From Perca fluviatilis (lineage: Eukaryota > Chordata > Actinopteri > Perciformes > Percidae), in assembly GCF_010015445.1 (NCBI RefSeq), contig NC_053127.1:25690745-25754744 (forward strand): 64,000 nucleotides of DNA, in the 5' to 3' direction. How positions within the stretch are numbered: the first letter of the stretch is position 1; the number at the start of each line of letters is the position of its first letter. The position numbers and the translations under genes were made by a program. The notes beneath the pieces are model-generated. The model did no database searches and was not told the DNA's origin. It worked only from the letters and a program-made list of their open reading frames with translations. Below are positions 12,400 to 24,109 of the stretch, in pieces.

Positions 12400-13830
12400 T
12401 AGGGTTGGGTACCGAAACCCGGTTCCACTATGGAACTGGTTCCTACGCAAATTTCGGTTCCTCATTTCGGTTCCGAAATATTTTCCCTCTGTCGCTCCGG
12501 ACAGCGGCAGACTCTTTTTTTCTTTCTCCCTTTTCTGCCGAGTGGCGCACGTGCCCGCTCGCGGTGTGAAGCGCGTGTCTGCGCTATTCCCCCGACATGC
12601 ACTCTACAATCCCTGCTGATCAGTGCTGATAGACGGCTTTTTGTACACGCTCCGAAACGGACGTAAAAATATCACACTTTCTCTGTTGTCTACCGTTAGC
12701 TAGCTACCGTATATGTAGGCTACTTTTAAAATGCCATATTTTCCCTCTGGGCTCACCAAAACGGACGTAAAAGCATATTAACCATTCACTGCACATGATC
12801 GTTAGTAAACATATTACACTTGCTCTGCTAGTCTATCGTTCAGGACAAGACCCTGTAGCCTGGTGGTGGGGGAGTCTGCCCTTTCAAACTCATACCTGTG
12901 TGTACAGGCCTCTTGGACACCGTCTGAGAGAGTTTCTCCTGTGCAGGACATGCCATACGTCAGTAGAGGTGTCCTATCTTGCCAGAGATGAAATAGGCAA
13001 ATATGGTCATTTTTCTGCAAAAGAACAACTAAAGTTTGAAGCTGGTTGGCATACCAACTCAACATCATTTATTTTGTTGTTACTTGTTAATAGTGTAGCT
13101 GTTATTTATTGTTTAATTATTGTAGTTATGTGTTAGGTGACTTAGGTTTACTTATTATATATTTAAGTACTTTAAAACGTTAATATATTGTTCAATTTAA
13201 ATAATTTTCAATTTTAATAAAACTCCATAAAAAAAGCCTTTCTTTTATGTCATTTTTCAGCTTTTCAAGAATCGGTTTAGGAATCGGCTAGGAATCGGAA
13301 TCGTTTCAAAAGTACTGGTTCGGTAGCCTAGAAATCTAGACGCACCCTAGTGGCAGCAAATTTATTTTGCAGCCAGGGTCAGTCTAGGCACTCTCCGTTG
13401 GCTTGCGAGCTGGAAAAAACTAATTTTCAGGCCAATCACATCGTGTATAGAGTCGGTGGGCGGGCTTATGGTTGCTGCTGCTGGGAACAGCGGTCTTCTG
13501 GAAGACTTGGAGTTAAGCTTTTCTTTGAGAAAAGAACAAAGAACGGCATAGAAATCATTCTTAAAAAAGGAAGATGTGTTGGGAGTTTTGCCGACAGGAT
13601 ACAGCAGAAGTTTAATCTATCAACTAGCTTCGCTACCTTCTTCGTTGCTCTGCCTGGTTGTAGCGCCTATTACGTGCAGAGGGAATTTGAAAGACAACCG
13701 TTTATCCCACCCCTCGGATTGAGCTCCGTCAATGGTGAGTTCCCAGACCCAACATCTTGATGTAGGTCTTGCTTGTCAGGCTACCGGTTCAGCATTGGAA
13801 TCGTAAAAATCCAAACGGTACCCAACCCTA
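12400..13830. mobile_element. hAT element, 1431 bp, perfect 8-bp duplication, with nested insertion
   Basis: Ends TAGGGTTGGGTACCG and CGGTACCCAACCCTA are inverted. The flanks TGAGGCAA (12392-12399) and TGAGGCAA (13831-13838) are identical. The outer element repeats the phrase GGTTC/GGAATCG near both ends. A second element sits at about 13324-13783. No transposase ORF remains. Confidence 0.92.
13324..13783. mobile_element. Short TIR element nested in the hAT
   Basis: Starts TAGCCTAGAAATCTAGACG and ends CTTGTCAGGCTA, giving short inverted ends; CGG occurs on both sides (13321-13323 and 13785-13787), a possible 3-bp duplication. The body is GC-richer than its host. Superfamily unresolved. Confidence 0.6.
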
Positions 13831-13838
13831 TGAGGCAA

Positions 13839-14643
13839 TGGGTATTTTTTCCCATAAGTGTTTAGAGGCAGTATGTCTGTTGTAATATGCTATCCCGGAA
13901 ACTGCATTTCAAGAATTCTGTGCAAAATTGGGTTAATCTAAAGCAATTAGAGGGCTGAAAAATGCTCTACAGAGTCTTGGGAGAAGATCAAAATGTTTCT
14001 GAATTGATAGCAGTACCAGTTTCTAGTGAAGAAAACAAAGCAAATATTGTTTTTCACATAAAGCTGGCACACACTTAAATAATGCTGTGATCAAATTAGG
14101 AGATCTGTTTGGATTTTGGCACCCACAGAGTATACAGTATTTAAATAGTCAGTATTTGCCAGGCTGTTCTTAAGGGGTAAATGTTTCTATAAAATGAAAA
14201 TATCATCTGATGAATAATATAATAATTATTATTATTTTCTAGACAAATACATTAATGTGTGTAATACACAGTATCTAGAGTTAAAAAGGTGCAGCAAACA
14301 AGGCTACATAGCACATCTAAATACATTTTAGGGCAGTGATACACCCACACAACACTCTGTCTCTATTATTAATCTATGTACTATGTCTATTTGTAGTAAA
14401 ATAATATCTATATCCATCACTAACCTACCAAATCTAACACCTTTGAACATGCATACATTTGCAAACATATATGTCAAAGAGGGTCCTCTATGTGGGCTGT
14501 GCGGGTGCATTCTCTAGTCCCTAATCTTTAACTGAGCCCCAATGACTTCATGTCTAACCCCAACCCTTCAAAAAAAGATCTAATTCAATGCAAAATATCC
14601 TCATATGTGTATGTATATCCAAAATGTACTCACTAACAATGTC
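13839..14643. other. Non-coding DNA
   Basis: AT-rich spacer between two transposons; nothing recognised. Confidence 0.5.
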
Positions 14644-14647
14644 TTAA

Positions 14648-15138
14648 AGTGCTCATATTATGCTTTTTGGCTTTTCCCCTTTTCCTTATTGTGTTATATA
14701 TCTTTTTTGTGCATGTAATATGTTTACAAAGTGAAAAAGCCCAAAGGCACTTACCATCTCCAACAGAAAACACTGTTTACAAACTGCTCCAAACAGCTCT
14801 ACTGTAGTCCAGCCTTTACTTCCGTGACGAACGCTCGTCACTTTGTAACACACGTTATAATGCTCGCGTGGCACGTCCACATACTCTGCTTCTGACTGGC
14901 TAGTAGTCCTTACCGAGCTACTGCACATGTGCGACTCCCAACAAAGATGGAACAGAAGTGAGATGTCTCACTCGGTAGCTAAAACCGAGAGCTCAACACA
15001 CAGGGTGAAAAGAGGAGCTGCAGCAATGTGTAGTACAACAAATATATGGTGTTTTTTGAAAATTAAACCATGTAAACCTATTCTGATATAACCTCTAAAT
15101 ACAATTATGAACCTGAAAATGAGCATAATATGAGCACT
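14648..15138. mobile_element. MITE with TTAA flanks
   Basis: The 16-bp ends AGTGCTCATATTATGC and GCATAATATGAGCACT are perfect inverted repeats. Both are bordered by TTAA (14644-14647 and 15139-15142), as for piggyBac-type insertion. Length 491 bp, no coding sequence. I recall many fish copies of these ends. Confidence 0.85.
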
Positions 15139-15142
15139 TTAA

Positions 15143-16651
15143 ACTAAAACTAGTGCTCACAAAGATGTGAGTACAAGAGCCACACACACTTTTTACAGTT
15201 TCCTGATCAGGCTGCTTTAGTTTGTTGAACATAATGACACAGATTTCACCCAACAATGATTACGGAGAAAATGACATGATAATGCTGCAGATAGTTACAC
15301 AGCTAAACTCTAAAAAGAAATTTTGAAAACAGTTTGACTAAAAATGCTAATTATATTCAGTGTGCTCATAATCTGTAAACACGCAGGCTGTAACTTTCAG
15401 ACATCACATCAAGATGTTCAGTACAAACCTAGACACCTGACCACATTGCCAATATTAAAGCCATTGTTGAGTGTAGCACAGTTAATTAAAGCAAGGGCAC
15501 CACTCTACATCTGTCACATCACTTGGCAGTTACTTTAATTATATATTTTGGTCAATCTGTCCTTCCTGATGTGAGAGGGGATGCCATACATGAGACAACA
15601 TCTGCTGAGGTATGTCACATGAGCATCAACATCTGTCCATGTTTTTACGCAACCTGTCAATCACTTGAGTCATGTCTCATACGCATTTATGTTATCATAT
15701 TGCGGAACCACAAACACTGTCAAGTGCTGTGAGCTCACATCTGTGCTGTAGTTACAATTAGCACGCTTTTTACCAAGCAGCAAATCTACACACAAACACG
15801 GAGATTGGCACAACACACAAATACCCAGACAAACCCTGTGGCTTGCAGTCATTTTGGTCCCTTATGTTGTCCATCAAGGAGACAGTGGTGACTGTTCTCT
15901 AAATTGACTCCACCCACAAAGCTTTGTGATCACCTAAGCTGTCATCTGTCAAGCTAGCATCTGCTGAAACTACCAACCAGCCAACTGTGATTCTGGCTCT
16001 GAAGATATCTCCACAGAAAATGTGTCACCTACACATGTTCAGAACTCAGTGGCATATTTTCCACTTCTATTTTTTGCTAATTTTTATGTGTCAAACTTTA
16101 TCTGCAAAGCCTTGGAAAATGTCAAACTGTTTTGTATGTATGACACTGTGATTTGATATATACGTATATATGAAAGCGTCTTTAAGGTTGATGTCAACTC
16201 GTCTTGGATGGAAAAAAAGAAAAAAATATTCAAAAAAGTCAAATATTATCGATAAAGAAAATGATGCCCATTTTTTAATACCACATGAATATTGCATTGA
16301 TAGAGCTAGTCATTAGTGTGTGATTCACAAACAAAGTTATTAATTCAGAGGTGGCGAAAACTATCAGTCATGTTAGGTTGCTGTTCACGAGTACAATGCG
16401 TTTGTTTGAAAAGAAATGCCCCTGTAGTAGGCAGTCTTTTGATTTGGATGCTCATTGAAGTTATGGAATTCAGTTTTTAACCTCCTGGATGATTTTTTTT
16501 CCTTACGTAGAATGAAAGTTCAGTACAGTAATTACTGGAAAAAGGGAGATGTATTTTAATAGTCTGTGTATAGCTAGCTTAATAAACTGATAAGAATGTT
16601 ATATTATTTAAGGATAATGCTAGTCTGCCTGATCCCCCCTGAACACACACA

Positions 16652-16721
<70 letters not shown>

Positions 16722-17705
16722 TACAAATCAACACTTGTCTAGTTCAAGACGCACATTCACACACTTGTACACGACACAGAAACCTAGAGACACAATAGCT
16801 TTGTATCCCTAGACTCTTTTCGTAATCCCCTCTGAGTCTATTAATATTTCTGTTTCCATGGCGATTTGAGCCTTGCCAAATGTTGTACAGATAAGGGGAG
16901 ATAAGAGCATAAGGAGCAGGGAGATAAGAGCAAGTGACCTGCAGAGATCAGAGCACTAGAGGTCAGGCAGAAGAGCAAAAGTAAGTCACTGAGAAATGGA
17001 CCTTCCCTTCTCAACTCTACTGCCATCCCCATCGAAAAACTAGATATGAAGGGCCGTCTAAGTTTTCTAGTAGTGCAATCTTTAAAACATACTCAGAGTT
17101 AATCATTTTTGCAGCAATTTCCTTTGTGTATCTAATTTCACTCTCAAGATAAGTTACATATGAGAAAAACAAATAGTACAGCAGCATGTCACTGCACTTA
17201 TTATTAAGCGAAATAACTGATACTATATTCTATCTGTAACTGGAGTCCAAAAAAACAGTACATATCATAATTACATTATTCCCAAAGCATAATGATGTTG
17301 TCCATGTCACCAGAGAACTGTTTTAATGGCAACAAGAATTTAGGGGAATACAATGTCATTTGCACATGCTTTTCAAATGGGAGTAGACATTTTGTTTCTC
17401 CTGAATATGCCATCTTACACATGATGTATTGTTCTACATATAATTAAATTGTAAATAACAAAGAACTGATAGTAAGAAATATGCAATCTTTTTTTTTTAC
17501 ATTTTTTAAAATTTGAAGGAATAGCACAAAGATAACAAAAGCCAGCAAAATTAGATATCGTGTTATTGTCTTTTAAGTAGATCATGGCATATTACTGTAG
17601 CTGAAAACATAAACCTTTGAGAGTTGTTTAATCCATCAGATGTTTTTTAACTGTTGCACACAATAACAATAATATATTTGAGTTCTAAAATTGAATTATC
17701 CCTCT
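15143..17705. other. 3' flank of pcdh1, non-coding or intron
   Basis: No exon matching the long-isoform tail could be found. Holds a CA microsatellite and an X-box-like site at 16852-16865. It would be 3' UTR for the short isoform or intron for the long one. Confidence 0.5.
16643..16719. repeat. (CA)n microsatellite
   Basis: CA dinucleotides with one ATGCGCG interruption near 16652. Confidence 0.95.
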
Positions 17706-17798
17706 TCAATACCCTATAATAATGCGATACACCAACCACCCACTTCTCTCTAACAGACCATCTAGACAGCAGTTACATTTTGTAAGGCACGACTTTAC
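17706..17798 (-). other. pcdh1: Alternative pcdh1 C-terminus by intron read-through
   Basis: If the donor GTAAAG at 17798 is not used, the frame continues for 30 codons (starting VKSCLTKCN, ending RIIIGY) to a TAA at 17706-17708. It is rich in Cys and hydrophobic residues and is not recognisably similar to the 27-residue tail of the human short form. Equivalent position and length argue that a short isoform exists; the unrelated sequence argues that the residues themselves are not constrained. Weak ATTAAA-type signals on the minus strand at 17627-17632 and 17322-17327 could end such a transcript. Confidence 0.5.
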
Positions 17799-20700
17799 CT
17801 GTTTGTTGCTGTACTTGAGTTGGCTGGTCTTGTAGCTGTAATCTGAGTACTGATCTGAGCCGGTAGAGTTGTCATCTCCTCCCGTCCCTACAAAGGTGTT
17901 GGCGGCAGGAAGGTCCTGGACAGCCTGATGTTTCTGAGAGGCTGAAGGGGATTGGGCCTGCAGCTGGATGGAGGGTAAGGGGGAGTTGGAGCGGTAGTGT
18001 CTTCCTATATCAGGACTTCCTGGTGAATACGTTAAGGGCAGGTGTATCCTGGGGCTATCATTGACTCCATCAAGGTTGAACTTGAGGCTCTTTTGAAGGC
18101 TGACTTTCTCATCTTCACCGAGTGGTTTTGGGGACTTTTGGGGTTTTCCTTTCCTTCCTCGTTTGCCTTTGGCATTCTTTGGTGCCTGTTTGGGTGCATA
18201 TAAGTCCTTAGTTTCCTTCTTGCCAGCCTGATACCCACTCTTCGTTTCTCTCTGGATGCGGTGTCGAATAAATACCACCACCAATATCAACATGACAACA
18301 CCTGCCACACCGGCAAGGCTTCCAAACAAAATGTTGCTACGCTGTGCAGCAAAACCATTGTTAGGATCACCAGCAATGTCCCTGTCCAGTGGAGTGTAAA
18401 GACTGTGTCCTACTAGGGCCTCCACTAAGCTGACATTTGAAATGGTTTCATTGACATAGATGTGGACCAGGGCAGTGGCATGACGTGCAGGCTTCCCCCT
18501 GTCACTCACACGCACTACTAGGCGATGAAGTCCACCATGTTTGCGGGTCATCTCTTTTGCTAGAGTGATCTCCCCACTGGAGGGGGAAATGCGAAATAAC
18601 TGGTAAGGGTTTCCACCAGTAATACTGAAGACCAGCTCTGCGTTAGGCCCACTATCCAGGTCTTCAGCTTCCACTACCTCAACATGGCTATCTGGGGAAG
18701 CTAGAGGTGACAAACGCCTGAAAGAGGAATTGGAGGGCTTTGTGACCACAGGGTCATTGTCATTTTCATCCAGTACATTGATGGTAACGCCCACATATGA
18801 AGACCGAGGTGGCTCTCCTTCATCCACTGCTTTTAGACGGAAAGTATAGCTGCTCTCTTTCTCCCTGTCAAATGAGATGCTTGAAAGAATGGTGCCTGTT
18901 CCATTTTGAACAACAAACTTCCCTCCATCAGGCTCTACAGAGAGGTGAACATGGGCGTTTTCACCTTTGTCTACATCCAGGACTGTCACCATGCCAACTG
19001 GACTGAGGGGAGGCATGTTTTCCAAAACTGAAAAGCTGTAGCCACTAAGCATGAACTTGGGGTCATTGTCATTGCGGTCAAGAACTTTGATTACAACAGT
19101 TGCTGTACCTTTATGAACAGGTGACCCTTTATCTGCTGCAGTGACCCGGAACTCGTAGCGTTCTTTATGCTCACGGTCAAGCGGGCTTCGGGCTCTTACT
19201 TCGCCTGTATTTGGGTCAATCTCAAACAGACCTTTGATGGATGAGTCCGCCACAATATTATAGAGGAGTTCTGCGTTAGTGCCACTGTCAGCATCCGACG
19301 CTATAACATCCAAAACCTTCTCACCTGGTTGGTTTTCTTCAGCAAAATCTACCTCAAACACGGTTGGCGAGAATATTGGAGAGTTGTCGTTCACATCAGT
19401 CACCTGTACCTTCAGAGAATTTGTACTAGAAAGTGCTGGATTTCCAGAATCCACAGCCACAATCTCTACACGGTAATCCCTAATCCTTTCGTAGTCGAGG
19501 GGAGTGGTGGTCTGTAGGAAATACTTCCTCTTGTTGTCACTGGATGAGTCGCTGGCAGGGCGGAGCTGGAAGGGCACATCTCCCGCGACCACACAAGTGA
19601 CCACAGCATTCTCTCCCTCATCCTTGTCAGACACTTGCACCAAAGCAACGGCTGTTCCAACGGGCATGTCCTCTGAAATGTTAGCCACTCCTTCACTGTG
19701 TGTCACAAGACCAATTCCACGAATCTCCACAGCAGGAGCGTTGTCATTTTGGTCAGTCACCTCAATGGTTACAAATGTCTTCGAGCTTTTAGGTTGAGGA
19801 CCCTTATCCCTCGCCACCACATAGAAGGACAAGCTGCTGATTTCCTCCCTGTCCAGGGATCCTTTGACATAGATAATGCCAGTGGACCGATCAATTCGTA
19901 AGAGTTTCGGCACTGGGTCGACTGCTTGGTGAAGGGTATACTCAATTTCTCCGTTAGGGCCCATGTCAGAGTCATTTGCTTTGACCTAAAATGAAAGGAA
20001 TTCTGTGGTTAAAGGCGTGATTTATGCACAACGAATTGGAGTTATAATTACAGTAAAGGACACCAGTGTAGGATTTTCTCTACTAGCCATTGGTAAATCA
20101 ATGAATTAATAAATTAATCAACACGTCTGATCACTTCAAAGCACAGCAAGTGAATAGCTTATATAGGCATATTTCATTATTGCCCTTCCTCTCTGCCTTT
20201 GATAGCTGTGTCACTAGCCTTTTTCTCTCCCCAAGTCTTTGATTCCAGAAATTGGGCCAATGAAAAGGTTCACATGAAAACATATGGCAAAATATTATGG
20301 CTGCTATTTCTTTCATGACAGTCGTTACACTTTCACAGCAGTTTGCAGAAAAAATCCTTCTCAGAGTATCTCAATTCTACACAATGAAATTGTGTACCTC
20401 TAATTCTATGTCTGCAAGTATAATGGAACAACAAAAGCAGTAAGCAGCTTAATTACCTGTATAATCATAAAATGAGAATACTGTAATAATTCTAGTATAA
20501 CTTGAAAAAGCACATTAGAGTAAACAGAGTTAAACAACTTTTAAACAAATTTTTAAAAACTTAAAAGATAAGTGAGTTGACATTGGGGCCTTGGTTTCCC
20601 AAATGTTCTGCATTAGAGGTTACATTTTGAGTTGTAAGGCTATTTTTAAATATTTAAAAAAATATATCTATGTTTGAGTTGGATTTCACATTAAGACTTT

Positions 20701-21747
20701 ATCTAAGAAATAAGCACTGCACAAACATGTCGCACAGACTCATTCTTCAAAAACATCTTGATAAATTGGCTGAGTTTTTGTTTTTGTCTGTGTTTCTTAG
20801 CTGCTGAATATAAATTCAAAACAGTATATCAAGCAGCACAAACAATTGGTTGCAACGTAACCATGTACTTCAGGCTGCAATTTGATTTAAAATAAGTTTT
20901 TATGAGCAAGTATATTTCTATCACAATCTTACCTGCAACACAGAGTGCCCCACTGGACTGTTTTCCGACACTTCTGCCTCATACGTGGACCTTTCAAACT
21001 TGGGAGAGTTGTCATTGGCATCAGTTACTACCACTCTCAGCAGAGCACTGCTGTAGCGCTGTGGGTTCCCTCCATCCACTGCCTTGATGGTGAGGTCATA
21101 GGAATCCTTTAACTCACGATCTAGGTTGCCCAGGACAATGAGCTGTGGGAGCTTCCCCCCCCTGTCGTCAGCCACCTGTAAACCAAACAGGGTTGCTGCG
21201 TCTGGCCCTGCAGTAAGAGCATAATCCGCCACCCCATTCCTGTCTGAGTCCCTGTCTGTAGCTAGAGGTATGGAGAACAGCGCCCCCATGATCGTGTTCT
21301 CTGGGACAGAGATGGTGAGCACAGAAGAGGGAAACTGTGGAGTGTTGTCATTGATGTCCTGTACCTCAATGCGTCCTTCAATGAGTCGTGGGCTCTGGTT
21401 TTGTATCAGATCTGTCACCGATACTTCAAATTCCAGGTAGCAGGGCTTACCCTTAGCCAGGGATCGACAGTCTCTCAGTGTCTCTCTGTCTATGGGAATC
21501 TCTGTGGTGAAAATGTCACCCGTCTTTCCATCGACACGGAGGTAAGGGGCACCCACCTCCAGCTTGTAGAGATGACCAGAGTCTGGCAGGCCCTGGTCTG
21601 ATGCCAGGCTACCAATAAGAGTGTTGGGAGGCTGCTCCTCCTGGACCCGGTACAGGATACTGCCTTCAGTAGAGCCACAGTGCAGCACCATGACCCAGAA
21701 CAGCACTACTTGTAACTTCAGTTCCATTAGGTCATCAGAAGATCTGC
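17706..21747 (-). CDS. pcdh1: Protocadherin-1 (delta-1 protocadherin), two coding exons, short form
   Basis: Calcium-dependent homophilic adhesion receptor of the plasma membrane. CDS is join(17706..19985, 20933..21727) on the minus strand if the last donor is read through (1024 residues). Seen: signal peptide about 1-22; seven cadherin repeats with linkers DINDN 124-128, DANDN 236-240, DQNDN 343-347, DVNDN 462-466, DRNDN 568-572, DENDN 672-676; EC7 to about 790; membrane span about 817-838; basic stretch 868-885; and a conserved tail block 908-967 (DSPRIHLPL, SPLPSIQL, NTFVGTG). N-glycosylation sequons at N110, N367, N626, N684, N777 and N782. The start at 21727 begins a hydrophobic leader directly before the mature EC1. 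Family assignment rests on near-identity with remembered vertebrate PCDH1 in EC1, EC4-EC6 and the tail. The human short form is 1060 residues, so the length fits. Teleosts have two co-orthologues (a/b), which I cannot separate here. The CM3 tail exons of the long form are not seen. Confidence 0.97.
17799..19985 (-). other. pcdh1: pcdh1 second coding exon (EC3-EC7, membrane span, proximal tail)
   Basis: The acceptor is TTTCATTTTAG at 19986, followed by GTC AAA GCA, which continues the EC3 sequence in phase 0. The exon is 2187 nt, or 729 codons (residues 266-994). At the 3' end AAACAG|GTAAAG is a good donor at 17799/17798, right after the residues SNKQ where mammalian PCDH1 short and long tails diverge. 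Use of the donor would need a further exon to the left; read-through gives the short tail. Confidence 0.88.
19986..20932 (-). other. pcdh1 intron between the two coding exons
   Basis: A 947-bp phase-0 GT-AG intron (GTAAGATTGTG ... TTTCATTTTAG). It is AT-rich with no repeat or internal gene recognised. Confidence 0.88.
20933..21747 (-). other. pcdh1: pcdh1 first coding exon (start codon, EC1, EC2, start of EC3)
   Basis: The acceptor TTTTGCAG ends at 21748 and the donor CAG|GTAAGA sits at 20933/20932. The exon has 20 nt before the ATG at 21727 and 795 nt (265 codons) after it, ending exactly at a codon boundary (phase 0). Residues 1-265 cover the leader, EC1, EC2 and the first strand of EC3. 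The reading frame stays open upstream to the acceptor, so an upstream coding exon is formally possible. With the candidate 5' exon at 29421, however, the frame meets a stop at 29518-29520 with no ATG in between, which supports 21727. Confidence 0.9.
21725..21735 (-). promoter_or_regulatory. Two-codon upstream ORF overlapping the pcdh1 start (ATGACCTAATG)
   Basis: Within the first coding exon an ATG at 21735-21733 opens a Met-Thr-stop mini-ORF. The last base of its TAA (21727) is the first base of the pcdh1 start codon. Neither ATG has a purine at -3; the main one has G at +4. Such an overlap is compatible with leaky scanning or reinitiation, but its effect is unknown. Confidence 0.5.
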
Positions 21748-24109
21748 CTGCAAAATGACAGAGTATCTGTGTCAATGTGGTTTCCTTTTGGAAATCATGT
21801 TTTAAGATTTACGTATAAAACACCAGTTAGCTGTCCCAAACACCTTACGCAATAATGCTTAACTCTTATAAAGGAAAAAAAAAATCATTGTATTTTTCTA
21901 TAATAACTCAGAATTATTTGTGTCAATAACTAGTAACAAAATCTACAGCAGGCCTAGAAGCACAATATAATAATTAGACAACAATAACAACAAAGGGAAA
22001 GAGGCTTTTTTTTTTTAAGTGCAATTATAACCATTTTCTGCCTTGGTTTCTTTTCTGTCCCAGCACTCCAGTAGCTTCAATGAATATCTCAGCTTTACAT
22101 ATATAATGTAGAAATTAATGTAGGAACAAGAAATTGTATATTGTCAGCTTACACACAAAACAAACTTGAGGGCTAGTGTGAATTGGATTGTTCCAGCTGC
22201 GTAATCAAATAAAAGTGTAATACGAAATCAGATTGCCTAAGAGACTCATTATTTTGGTATTACAATACTAGACGTTGAGTGGTGAAGCAATGCAGCTGAA
22301 AAAAGTAACATACGGTATAAAACACACACTCAAACATAAATCCTTACAAATCTGCCAAGATAGTATCCATTGACAAAGTCGAACTAATCTATTACATTAC
22401 CAGAGAGGCCTCTCACAACAAGCACTTGGATACAATGGGCCGTGGAGCCAATGGGGACATTTGTTCTCATGCAGAATATGCAACTTGGCATTATTATCAC
22501 ATGCAGTTTGAAACAATGCATAATGCAGAAATTTCCATCCACGCTCCATTGCTACTGGCTAGCTCAAACACTGTAATCATTGTTTGATTTTGAACCTTTC
22601 AACTCAGTAATTATGACCCATTATTTTAGTGTCTTCTTTGATCTGTTTTCCCTCTGGCTAAAGAATCCTGGCTTTTTTCATGCTACAATGATTTTAGACT
22701 ATAATTATTTCCTCTGCGTATGTGTGTGTAGAGTTGTACTGGTAATTGAAATGAGAGCAGACATTAAGGTTAAGTAGCAAGGTCCAGTGCTCTGGAAAAC
22801 TGAGTAGTGGTGACATTTTACCATGTTTGTTTGTATGACACATCTGTGATTGTCTACAAAATCACCTTTCAGCTAAAAAGTGATGTGTAATTGAAGTATT
22901 ATGTTACCTTACACATAGTAATAACTTCAAAATGAAGGTACTCAATACAATATCGGCTGGTACCTTGAGGGACCCTCAGGGAAAAATAAGTGAGATCAGT
23001 GCAGCCTTCATTTGTGTGGTTGTGAGAAAGATAGAAATATACAATATGGTCAAATCTTGTTATTCTGCATTCAAAGCACTACAATCTGCATCTTCTCCCA
23101 TGAAACAATGATCCAGAAAGGAGCTAAGCAAATGTGTATTAAGCAAGACAGCAACACACAAATATACAGAAATCCAATGAGAAATCCAATTCCTTTTGAA
23201 TACATTAAAACTGGAAGTGCAGGTTATTGATGCACTAATTGCTCAGTTATTGATGTGTCCCTTTTTACATTTGCAGGGGGAGCCTCGAGTCAATGTGGCG
23301 TGAACGGTTAGTGTGAAAACTGTGCATTCTGTGTGTTCATGTGTACAGGGGGAAAAAAAGGCAGGCAGCAGTCAAAAAACATAACCAGCGGATCCATTCC
23401 CAAACGCATTTTTCATACCTACAAATGACTTAATATCAAAACATCAACATTTATGAAATATTTATAAAGTAACGGTCATCCTAAAACTAATTGTAATTGT
23501 TTAATTTCACTGCTGTCCCTGCTTACATTAAACCCAAAACTTGCATGTTAAATAAAGACACTTGGGTTTTTATGATGATTTGATATAACATGATCATACT
23601 CTTACAAAATGACTCCGTATATGACGCACAATGTTACGGTCACATAATATATGCTTTAACCTTCTCGACATCATTTTTTCCCCCCAGTTTCCTTTTACAA
23701 AAATGGTTGTTTAAAAATGAAAACCATAATTAATGTCATAATGTTTTGTTTAGCTGTAACTGTCCTTTTGCCATTGCAGCCACTTCTAGAATGAATAGGC
23801 GTGCTTTGATAGTGACATGATTGTTATGGTTGATGACACTCATGACTTAATGTCTTCCAGTTGGCCTCATGCCTGTCTTCCAGATGGCACCATGCCTAGC
23901 AGCCACAGCAAATTGGTGTTCTTTTTTTCTTTGTTTACATTGACATTAAAATTCATGTTGTTTGTGAAATGTGCGTTTTGCCATCACTCAGTGAGAATCT
24001 CTTATCAGTTGAATATTATTGACACCATGCCTTTGGGCCTCTATCTCACATTCGCAGCTATCTCCCAAATATTTTATCAAAAGCTTGACAGCATTTCTTT
24101 TTTTTCTTT

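Noticed and set aside
13350..13760. 136-codon plus-strand ORF
   Set aside because: Lies almost wholly within a nested TIR element; no recognisable domain.
18797..19797. Plus-strand ORFs opposite pcdh1
   Set aside because: Antisense shadows of the pcdh1 exon.
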